A DNA stretch of 64,000 nt from positions 56,399,501-56,463,500 of the forward strand of contig JARZZO010000016.1 of the NCBI GenBank assembly GCA_030544215.1, in the 5' to 3' direction. This stretch comes from Zantedeschia hybrid cultivar. Taxonomy: Eukaryota; Streptophyta; Magnoliopsida; Alismatales; Araceae. Below, piece by piece: positions 56,001-64,000 of the stretch; position 1 is the stretch's first letter; the number at the start of each line of letters is the position of its first letter. A program made the position numbers and the translations under genes. The notes under the pieces are model-generated. The model saw only the letters and a list, made by a program, of their open reading frames with translations, was not told the origin of the DNA and searched no databases.

Positions 56001-59000
56001 GACTTCCAATCTCCCATCTTAAGAAGTTCAATCTTAAACATCACTTACTTTCGTCCTTTTTAATTTCCATCACCTTGTTTTAGCAGCAGTCTTCTTTCTA
56101 AACGTACCTGATCACCTCTTAATCTTAATATCTAAGACAACTAACCTATGTTGACTTGTTAAGGCCTCTCCGAACATAATTTTGCAATCCTTGCATAAAG
56201 CGCGATTTGTCTTCCTTATGAGAAGGAAGTCAATTTGACTTCTATTTTATCCACTTTTAAAGGTCACTAAATGAGACTCCACTTTTATACAATGAGCATT
56301 TGCTAATATAAGGTCGTAGACCAAAATCAATGATGCTTTTTCCCTCCTCATTTCTAGTCCAGAACCCAAAACCTCTATGAACCTTCTCATAACCCTGACG
56401 TTCACTTCCTACATACCCATTAAAATCTCCACCAATAAAGATATTCTCTTCATTTGGTATGCTATGCATAAGGTCATCCATATTCTCCCAAAACCTCCGT
56501 TTACTCTCACTATCTAATCTGACTTATGAAGCATAGGCACTAACTACATTAATCGCATCTCCCTCTATAATTAATTGCACTGGGATCTCTGTTATCAAAA
56601 GCGTCCGAGGCAATCGCCTAGGCGATGCAATGGTAAGCCGCCTCGCTTTGGCCTTCGTCGCCTAGGCGATCGACGACATCGCCCCATTCACGGAGGCGGT
56701 CGCCTCAGCGCGCCTCGAGCGCCTTTCTTCGCCCAGCTCGCCTCGCCAGCAACTTGGATCGGCTCGGCCCATTTGGCCCGCCCTATATAATCTTCCAATC
56801 CACTAAACCCCCGCCCCACCCCCGTTCGAACCCTAACCTCGAGCCATCCACCCCCTCCACTGCCCCATTCCCCTCAACCCCTAGCCCCCCTCCACACTGC
56901 CTCACTGACGACGCTCCAATCTGGCGATGGCAATGGCGACCGCGATGACGACGACGCTCTAGTCCGACAATGGCAACGGCTATGGCGTAACCTCTGGCGA
57001 GCCCCTTTAACGCGTCTGGCAACAGTGACAGGGGCCTTCGGTGACGGCGAATCCTTCGATGAGGGCTCCATCAGGTAAGCTCCAACCCCCTCTCTCTCTT
57101 TCCCAGACTTCACACTCTCTCTCCCCCCAGCTTCTGTCTCTCGACCGCACCTTCTCTCTCCCCCTATCCCTCTCCAGTCTCCACTTCTCTCTCGCTCTCT
57201 CTATATATATATCTCTCTCACTCCCTCTGTTTCTCTCCCTCTCCCTTTGTCTATCAGAGGGTGCAAGCCCTCGCCTTTCTTTATCTCTCTCACTCTCTCT
57301 ATCTGTCTCACTCTTCGTTTGCCTCTCACTCTCTCTGTCTCTCTCCCTGTCTCTCTCCCTGTCTATCACAGGGCCAAAGCCCTCGCCTTTCTCCATCTCT
57401 CTCACTCTCATTGTCTATCAAAAGGGCCGAACCGCTCACCTCTAGGTCACTCTCTCCCCACTGTTCTCCCTCTCTCTCTACCTCTCTCTCGATCTCCCTA
57501 TTTCTTTCCATGAATTTATTGATTACATCTTTAATTGATTAAATTTTATTTCAATTGACTTGATTTAAAATTATTTGGTTATATTTGAGTGAATGAATTT
57601 GTCATTTTGTATGATTTTATTTATGTTTTTGACATGTTATATAAATACTTGAATTATTTATATATATTTTTAAAAATGTCGCCTCAAACGCCTAGGCCAT
57701 CGCCTAGGCGTTTGAGGCTGAGGCGACCCCCCAGTCGCTTCACGCCTCTAACTACATAGACTAGGATAATCCTATCTCCTACTCTCCTTACCGCTACCAC
57801 AGCATCCTTTAAAATCTTATCAATAATAATACATACCCCATTCTTATTTCTCCCATTTTTCATATACCACAATTTGTAGCATGTATTTCTCACTTCCTTA
57901 TTTTTCTTTTCTACCCATTTAGTCTCTTGCATGCAAGTAATATTGACTTTTCTTCTCTCCATGGTACCAATAAGTTCCATCAACTTTCATGTAAGAGACC
58001 CGATATTCCAAGTACCTACTCTAATCCTTCTCTCAACCCGCTCTTTCTTAAAATTATTTATGTAGTAACATCTATTATTCTCTAAGTTTGTCATGTGTCC
58101 TATTGTTTGTTTGCCTTATTTACTTTTATTATTTTCAACTTGGGCAAACTCTTCAAATTTTCAGGAAAAGAGAAAAATCACTTTCATCTACCCCCTACAA
58201 ATGGAAAGGTGAACCAACAACATGGGAAAGAATTTGCTTAAGGACACTTGGCAATCAGCCTTGTGAAAATATGCAACATTTTTAAACCATCTTGAGAGCT
58301 GATGATCAAGAGTGAACCAATGTTATTTGCAATATGATTGACACTCCATCTCTGTTTTTGTTTCATTTGGGGAGATGTTGAGGGAAGCAACACCTTGCTA
58401 TATGTTATATAAGTGGGATCTTTGGAGCTTACCCTTTGATGGGGGTCCAGATCCAACGTTCTAATGTGGCCAATGCATTTTACACAGTGGTTCAAGGATG
58501 ATCAGCCCACCAACAGCCCCAATCTTACTTCGGCTTGGAGATGACGCATCTAATTGATGAAACTCAGTTTAGATTGTCATTTCTATTTTTGATGTACTTC
58601 ATTTTTTAGGGATAGATTGGTATTTATTTGAATATTTTAGTGGTAGGGATATTTAGGCTATTTTAGAGTTTGACAGGACACGATTGCAAAGTTGTTTATT
58701 CTACCCCTTTCAAAGGGGAGCCTCTGTATGTTTCGACCTAATGGATGACTTTGAAGATGAAGAAAAGCAAAAACCCTAGTTGTTTTCTCTTTGTGATTCT
58801 CTGAGACGAAGAAGTCGGACCTAAGATGGGGTCAAATTAGTCCTAAGACAAGGCCGAGTGAGATGCCAAAATATCGTCGCCACGTTCGTCACCTCACGAA
58901 GCCATTTTCCTGATCGTCCTACATCAATTTGATATCAAAGCAAATCTCGATCCCAACCTTACGCTGCCGTCGTTCGTCTCCAACATCCCATTTCCAATGC

Positions 59001-60577
59001 CAACTGCCAACCTCCGTCACCTCCCTATTCTTTTGCACTTCCCAAGGTTTTTCTTCTTCTTCTTCATTCTGTCTTCCCCTCTCAATCTCTCTCATTTTCT
59101 TCCTCCCATAGCAACCGCCTAGAGGGCTTCGTCGCCCGTGTCCAACAGGGGCAGCCGCATCCCTCTCTCTTGTATCCTTCCTGCAGCCCACCACCCTATT
59201 CCTCTTAATCTCCCGCCATACACCTCCATTTGTCCTCTTCTTTTATTCTGTCTCACTCCAACTTCAATTTCGTTATTCTCTCTCTCCATGTTTTCTTCTA
59301 CAGCCACCCATGCCCACTGTCCTCATCTACCACCACCTCTCCTGCCTCTCTCTTGGCCCCCAACCACCACCACCACCACCAGCAGTACAGGAGCACTGCA
59401 GCCATGCCCACCTCCTCCAACCGGCACCAAAGCAGCAGCATCAACAGCAATTGACCCCGCTGGTCAACACCAAAGCCACCCCCATATTTGAAGCAGTTTG
59501 CACGGCTAACTCTACCCAGTGACTAGCATCTGTCAAAACTGTGGCATAAAAAAAGGTGGGGTCAACTGCTGTTTGCATGGCTAACTCTACCAAATGAATA
59601 ACATCTGTCAAAATTGTGGCATAAAAAATGGTGGGCCGATACAGGCTGATAACAAGCTGTGAAACTTGGTCCAATTCTTTAAGATTTGTCTTCCAAATTC
59701 CTAGCTGAACCCAAATCAATAGTCTGTGTCTTTAAAGAAACAGTGATGATGATCGAAAAAGCCGTCATAGCAATTCAACCTATAAATATATTGTAATTCC
59801 ATAGGTTTTATAGGCTTTTCCTATGAGCAGGCTTGCAGCTAGTTAACAGAATAACCTTTAGCTTAAGGGATGGGTGAACAAGTCTTATTTCAGCCCACCC
59901 GCACACCTTGAACATAATAAACACCACCTGAAAATGAACCAGATTTCAGATTCTGGTTTTATTCAGAATCTCAAATATTTCATGGACCAAATATAAGCGG
60001 AGAATAGAGTCCATATTCAAGGGCTATTCAGCCCTTAGGAGAACATCTGTGGTAGCAATTTATGGCATACACATGTACAGAAAAGCATGATAAAAGAACT
60101 AGCAATCAATCAAACAGCTTGTAAAAGCACTCATAGAAGAGCTTACTTTGGAGAGGTTTTGTATTTGACCATATGCCCACAATATGCAAAGGCCAACAAC
60201 AGCAACTCCGAGGGTAACAAGGAAAATAGATTCAATGTTGAAGAAGCCTCCTGCCTCCACCACTTCAATGGTACCATTGTAGAATGTACTCTGGAATGGA
60301 TGTTGTTCTATCTCATAGAAAATCGTTCCAACTAGATCAAAAGATCCAGGCTGCAGTTGAAATAGTGTTAACACTCAAGCATCACAGCTGAATCTGGTTA
60401 ATTACTCACAATGTTGATGACAGTGAAAATATCCGGTCAAGAGATGCAGGATGTAGTAGAGTAAATCCATATTTATATAAACCTAGCACAACATCTCACC
60501 TGCAAATATTGGCTGACAGCAAAAATGTATGGAAATGTTGCCTGAGCAGAGGAAGGCACTGAAGCATTGAAAAACTC
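53011..60577 (-). CDS. SSR1: translocon-associated protein subunit alpha (TRAP-alpha), C-terminal exons; gene runs past the right edge
   Basis: Four minus-strand coding exons, all phase 0 with GT-AG borders: 60577-60500, 60350-60147, 53359-53288, 53061-53011. Together they give 134 residues, the C-terminal half of plant TRAP-alpha. Visible are FNASVPSSAQATFPYIFAVS, PGSFDLVGTIFYEI, FYNGTIEVVEAGGF, the single membrane helix IFLVTLGVAVVGLCILWAYG and a basic cytosolic tail ending NKSKKTK. TRAP-alpha sits in the ER membrane beside Sec61 and helps certain signal sequences translocate. The N-terminal signal and acidic lumenal exons are not in the window up to 64 kb. The third intron (53360-60146) is swollen by transposons. 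Exon sequences are undamaged, so the gene is probably functional. Confidence 0.93.
53288..53359 (-). CDS. SSR1: TRAP-alpha exon, cytosolic tail
   Basis: 72 bp, 24 codons, KTKKAAKVEIGTGTTD to MDEWLQ, a conserved plant TRAP-alpha block; acceptor CTAG|AAA, donor CAA|GTAAGT. Separated from the previous exon by 6.8 kb. Confidence 0.92.
53360..53990 (-). other. TRAP-alpha intron, non-repetitive part
   Basis: Intron DNA between the tail exon and the LINE. Small open frames occur but match nothing I recognise. Confidence 0.5.
54720..55100 (-). pseudogene. RTE LINE reverse transcriptase fragment
   Basis: 126 codons. It starts near DLYMMFIDLEKSYGRILRD, carries GMYEGATTSVHTVGG, then FTLVMDDLTNDIQ and the catalytic FADD. 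Family proteins have LHQGSALSPYLF where this has IHQRSAVSSYLF, showing drift. Confidence 0.85.
56257..56481 (-). pseudogene. RTE LINE endonuclease fragment, C-terminal part
   Basis: IFIGGDFNGYVG with the GDFN metal-site motif of AP-type endonucleases, then GFGFWTRNEEGKSIIDFGL. The frame ends at a stop soon after. Confidence 0.8.
56587..57759. mobile_element. hAT-like element inside the LINE
   Basis: 1173 bp flanked by ACTGGGAT (56579-56586) and ACTAGGAT (57760-57767), an 8-bp duplication with one mismatch. Ends ctctgttatcaaaagcgtc and, inverted, ctatgtagttagaggcgtg. Both subterminal regions carry cgcctaggcgat palindromes. The middle is GC-rich, then strongly CT-rich (57090-57510). No transposase is seen. 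Confidence 0.65.
57090..57510. repeat. CT-rich low-complexity tract with a repeated phrase
   Basis: ctctctccctgtctctc-type runs with three copies of a phrase around aagccctcgcctttct (near 57265, 57375; partly 57430). The open frames here are artefacts. Confidence 0.8.
57760..57983 (-). pseudogene. RTE LINE endonuclease fragment, N-terminal part
   Basis: ITCMQETKWVEKKNKE with the catalytic Glu in QET and YKLWYMKNGRNKNGV, then VRRVGDRIILV up to the hAT-like insertion. Confidence 0.8.
58091..58375 (-). other. TRAP-alpha intron, no element recognised
   Basis: AT-rich intron DNA between the LINE 5' end and an LTR-like region. Confidence 0.4.
58376..58941 (+). repeat. solo-like LTR plus Met-tRNA-like primer site
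   Basis: TGTTGAGGGAAGCAACACC at 58376 to CCTACATCA at 58926, followed by TTGATATCAAAGC (58929-58941), which differs from the iMet motif TTGGTATCAGAGC by two G-to-A changes. TATA-like gttatataagtggg near 58402. No partner LTR was found. Confidence 0.45.
58942..59495 (+). other. CT- and CCA-rich DNA, possibly internal LTR-element sequence
   Basis: Follows the primer-like site. Open frames here are Ser/Pro/His-rich low complexity with no domain. Confidence 0.35.
59496..59635. repeat. 75-bp tandem duplication
   Basis: gtttgcacggctaactctac at 59496 and gtttgcatggctaactctac at 59571; both copies include catctgtcaaaa and gtggcataaaaaa. Confidence 0.75.
59636..60146 (-). other. TRAP-alpha intron, exon-proximal part
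   Basis: No element recognised; leads from the donor at 60146. Confidence 0.45.
60147..60350 (-). CDS. SSR1: TRAP-alpha exon with membrane helix
   Basis: 204 bp, 68 codons, from PGSFDLVG through the transmembrane segment to QIQNLSK; acceptor CTGCAG|CCT, donor AAA|GTAAGC. The intron before it is 149 bp. Confidence 0.95.
60500..60577 (-). CDS. SSR1: TRAP-alpha exon (first visible)
   Basis: 78 bp, 26 codons, EFFNASVPSSAQAT to AVSQYLQ; acceptor CAG|GAG, donor CAG|GTGAGA. Lumenal domain with an NAS glycosylation-type site. Confidence 0.93.
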
Positions 60578-61895
60578 CTGACAATCATTACAAAAGACAA
60601 GATTAACATAGGCTGGACACAAATTTTAATTGCATAAAGCTGATCCAAACAATACCAATACCAAAGTGATCTGTATAGTTGATGTGGTGTGAAAATTTAA
60701 AATACACTAATCCTGAAGATCATCAAAATTCCACACACTAAGCAATGGCTTCATAAAAGACAAACTACTTGCAAAACACTGATATCCTAATGCCATGATC
60801 TAATTATCCACACCTTCATCAGAAGCACATGTCCATATGCACCTTTGAGTTCTCAAGAGGTTGAAAATGTAGCAGTGAAAACTGTTAGGCGAACAAAAAG
60901 TAAAAATGAGTTTCCAACGCTACGAGAATTCAATAGCCCTTTCATTAAATAAAGTTTTTGCTCTGAGAATCTGAAGTGGTTTGGACAGCAGATTATTGGG
61001 ACGTTAAGAATCTAAAAGATGATCATATGCCTTCTCCGTACAAAAAAGGAGCAATTACATGATTCTGTTGGTGCTTGGTATTTTGCTGTGGCATTCATTG
61101 TACATGGCTTCTTGAATCCTGGTAAATCAGACTACTTTGTAGGACCCTTTTTTATGGTGGCAAAAGCCACTAGTTCTCCAGCAGAACTTTATTAAATGTG
61201 GAAATACTAAGTAGACATACTCTTATCCCTTTCCTATTTCAACATTCTCTACCCAAGCAACCAAATGCATTCCCTTATTATTAGGATTAGATATGCAGAA
61301 ACGTAGAATGCAGTCAACCTTGTAAGTCCATGATATGCAGACATGTAGAGTGACCAGTAACCTTAGTCAGAAACAAGATAAACATTCAGAAGGGCTACTT
61401 TTTTTGGAAGGTGGGCATATTCAGAAGGGCTATATTAATTTTGAACAAGTGATCTTTTCTGATAGAATGGTGGCACCATTAACACAAGTCACATTGTAGT
61501 GATGTTTGGACCAAAGAATATGAAGCAAAAAGCAGGTTTGTCCAGAAAAGGACAACAGAGTAGAGCAAAGGTAGAAGACTTGATACGCAATACATAGGCA
61601 CCAAATCTGCAGTGTAAAGCAGTAAGCCTTACAGGTCTATCAGAAGTCATGATAGTGATCTCTTCCACCTGTCTTTTCTTTCTGGGGAGGTGTTCAGAAA
61701 TGGACAATGATTCATCAGACTATAGTTGCATGAAGCAGTCGTGGGAGTGGTAATGGAAACAAGATGGAAGCAGGTGATCTTCTAGTTTACTTTCAAATTT
61801 CCCCTGGGAGTAGGAGTGGGAACGGGGAGCAGGAGCACTTTTGGGAGTGGGAATGATGGCAGAATGTGTGAATCCTGCAACTAAGCATCAGACAT
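60578..61895 (-). other. TRAP-alpha upstream intron, no exon found
   Basis: I searched for the exon that should end ...QNLTVQ (or similar) and did not find it. A gggagtggga-type repeat occurs at 61740-61855. Confidence 0.45.
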
Positions 61896-61898
61896 TAA

Positions 61899-63534
61899 GG
61901 TCTTGTTTGGTATCGGGATAGAAAAAGGGAAGAATAGGGATAAATTAACCTAGATTAATTTATCCCTATCCTTATTCTGTGATGTGTTTGGTATGTGAGG
62001 GGATAAGAAAAAAGTTAATCCTATTCTCTATTTGGTGAAAATGAGCACAGTATGGAAGATAAGTTGTGAAAAAGACATTGCTACCCTTCTAATCTAAAGT
62101 AACATGGGTATTATATTATTTTATGTAATATAACTATATATTCAATATATATGTAGTATATTAAGTGTAAATATTTTTTTATTTTTTATTACTCGTATCA
62201 TGATACACTAAACATACTTAATTCAAGTTATTGAATTTAATTATATTTTAAAGGCACTCAATTTATACTACACATAATTAACATATAATTAGAATATAAT
62301 AATATATTAAATATACTTAATAGTATTATTCAATATAGTAAATAAACCATTATTAAAGTTAATTATATTATTATTTTATAAATCCGATGTAATACTAATG
62401 TCTATTAGTACTAATAGTCTAATACTAGTATGTAAGTACTAATACTAATCTAAGATAATAATATATGTATTATATTATATAATAATCTATTAAAATATTT
62501 ATTAGTGTTATTTAAAATAATAATGTATATTATTATATTACATATAAAATATATTAAAGATGCTTATAGATTTATTTAAGTATTATATATATTATTTTAA
62601 GTATTATTGAATTTAAGTATATATTAAAGTATATATTAAAGTACACATTATTTCATTAGCTAGTAATGAAGCCGTTATTGAATTTAAGTATATTATTTTA
62701 TAAATCCAATGTAGTACTAATGCTTATTAATACTAATATTAGTATGTAAGTACTAATATTACTAATATAAGTACTAATATTAATTTAAGATAATAATATA
62801 TGTTATTTTATAATATATAATAATATATTAAAAAACTTATTAGTACTATCTAAGATAATAATATATATTATTATATTATGTATAATAATATATTAAAGAT
62901 TCTTATTACTATTATTTAGTATAATAATATATTCCATCCGTGTTGGCTTGATTCATATTTCTATTTAATGACATAATGTCATTAACTAGAAATAAAGTTG
63001 TTATTAGAGTTAATTATATTACTATTTTAAGAATACGATGTAATACTAATACTTATTAGTACTAATACTAATAATTTAAGTACAAATACTAATTTAAGAT
63101 AATAATATATGATATTATATTATATATAATAATATATTAAAATACTTATTAACACTATTTAAAGATAATGATATATAAGATAAATATAATAATATATTCT
63201 ATAGGTGGTATCGATTTGATTAAGAATTTTATTTAATAATATATTTAACGTCATTAGATAGTAATAAAATAATTATTAGAGTTAAATATATTATTATTTT
63301 ATGAACTAAGAGAAGGGGCAAATGAGGGTAACAATGAGGTTAAGGGGCGAGGATAAGTCATTCCACCTTTTTGGTGGAATAAGTTATCCCCATATCTAAC
63401 CCCAAAAATGGGGTTAAGCTCCCTTATCCCTATCCCCCTTAACCCCTCTTATCCTCGTGACTTTTTGCAATGCCAAACGAGGAACGGGGATATCCCTGGC
63501 TTATCCCTGGCTTATCCCGATACCAAACGGGACC
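61899..63534. mobile_element. Harbinger/Tourist-like element, non-autonomous
   Basis: 1636 bp, flanked by TAA at 61896-61898 and 63535-63537. Ends GGTCTTGTTTGGTATCGGGA and, inverted, GGTCCCGTTTGGTATCGGGA, 18 of 20 identical. Subterminal ggataag/cttatcc words are repeated. The AT-only middle has about three diverged tandem units. No transposase. It probably lies in a TRAP-alpha intron. Confidence 0.8.
62390..63180. repeat. degenerate tandem units in the Harbinger-like element
   Basis: The phrase gatgtaatactaatgyytattagtacta, followed by taagataataatata and aataatatattaaa, recurs near 62387, 62708 and 63029, a period of about 320 bp. Confidence 0.6.
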
Positions 63535-63537
63535 TAA

Positions 63538-64000
63538 AAGATTAAACATGTAGGTGCATATGGAAATTAACTTATCTGAATCACAAAATCCTGAACAGGC
63601 CTTTTGTAATTAAATTAATTTGTCCAAATTATAATCCTAAACAGGTATTCCTTTTTTTTTCTTTTGAAAGTAAAACAGGTATTCCTGTTGTTAAATAAAT
63701 GTCTCACAAAGAATTCCTATACAACCAATAAAGACCATTTAGTGCTTAACAAAAATACTAAAAGAACAAACCAAGGAAGGTGATTAGTTTTTCAAAATTA
63801 TTACTTCTTAGGACTGCCCTATCTAAAAGACCTATTCTTTTTGTACAACCAACATCTACATTTAGATGTGCACTATGTCATCATCACACACTAGAGGTTT
63901 CTGAACACAGTTAAGAATTTCTTCACCCCTAAGAAGATATCCTCAAAAATAAAACAAAAACAGACAAACCAAGAATGAACACTAAGAACTATGAGTTATA
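63538..64000. other. AT-rich DNA to the window edge, no gene seen
   Basis: A T-run lies near 63650. No exon of TRAP-alpha was recognised. Confidence 0.45.

Larger units (their letters stand above)
53991..58090 (-). mobile_element. RTE-type LINE remnant in the TRAP-alpha intron, split by a hAT-like element
   Basis: Minus strand. Order: endonuclease start MELIGTMERRKVNITCMQET (57930-57990), after the insertion IFIGGDFNGYVGSERQGY (56440-56405), linker, then reverse transcriptase VLWWVLEHKRVSTRYIQILK (near 54990) and FADDIMLIDETQEE (near 54755). The 3' end reads gggtcggctatatgg inverted, as in plant RTE elements. Multiple stops and frameshifts make it a dead copy. Same transcriptional orientation as TRAP-alpha. 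Confidence 0.85.

Noticed and set aside
57007..57542. Ser/Leu- or Arg/Glu-repeat proteins
   Set aside because: They translate a CT-rich low-complexity tract.
58919..59522. Ser/Pro/His-rich small proteins
   Set aside because: Low complexity, all frames similar, no domain, inside the TRAP-alpha intron.
60578..64000. The missing upstream exon of TRAP-alpha
   Set aside because: No sequence encoding the expected ...QNLT... block with a donor was found on the minus strand; it probably lies beyond the window.

Overview
The window is nuclear DNA of a flowering plant, most likely a monocot; a palm is a guess from overall texture only. The evidence is two intronless type I MADS-box genes, an intron-split gene for the plant TRAP-alpha subunit of the ER translocon, and a dense load of plant transposons (Ty3/Gypsy Tat, L1 and RTE LINEs, CACTA, Harbinger, hAT, a tRNA-derived SINE and many MITEs). 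There are no bacterial, organellar or CRISPR features. Only three host genes are supported; most of the rest is mobile DNA.

Layout. 1-5 kb: AT-rich DNA with a 1.5 kb Harbinger-like element (1251-2788) and an old LTR-like remnant. 5.46-29.8 kb: a three-level nest. A decayed L1 LINE (minus strand) is split by a Tat-lineage Gypsy element (minus strand, 6419-29573, 877-bp LTRs, 5-bp duplication AACAC). That element is split in its gag by a second, much younger Tat element (plus strand, 12933-27446, two 1329-bp LTRs, duplication GCGAT). The inner element has intact-looking gag-protease and pol frames joined by a plausible -1 frameshift at an A9 run, a G-patch domain after its protease, a ~300-residue segment I cannot assign, and a recurring GCGTC/GACGC hairpin motif in LTRs and untranslated regions. 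The outer element carries nonsense codons, frame breaks and a 75-bp minisatellite in its 3' region.

29.8-33.5 kb: MITEs, a foldback element and an LTR remnant. 33.6 and 40.2 kb: two same-strand, single-exon M-alpha (AGL62/AGL61-like) MADS-box genes, about 6.6 kb apart, with similar promoters and 3' flanks, so probably a local duplication. 41-52.9 kb: MITEs, a non-autonomous CACTA element containing a 5S rRNA-like fragment, LTR remnants and SINE copies.

53.0-60.6 kb (minus strand): the last four coding exons of TRAP-alpha, covering the C-terminal 134 residues. One intron is 6.8 kb long and holds an RTE-type LINE, itself split by a hAT-like element with an 8-bp duplication, plus an LTR remnant. 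The 5' exons were not found and probably lie beyond 64 kb. A second Harbinger-like element (61899-63534) would then sit in the next intron.

The host genes are not functionally linked. The most unusual material is in the inner Tat element.
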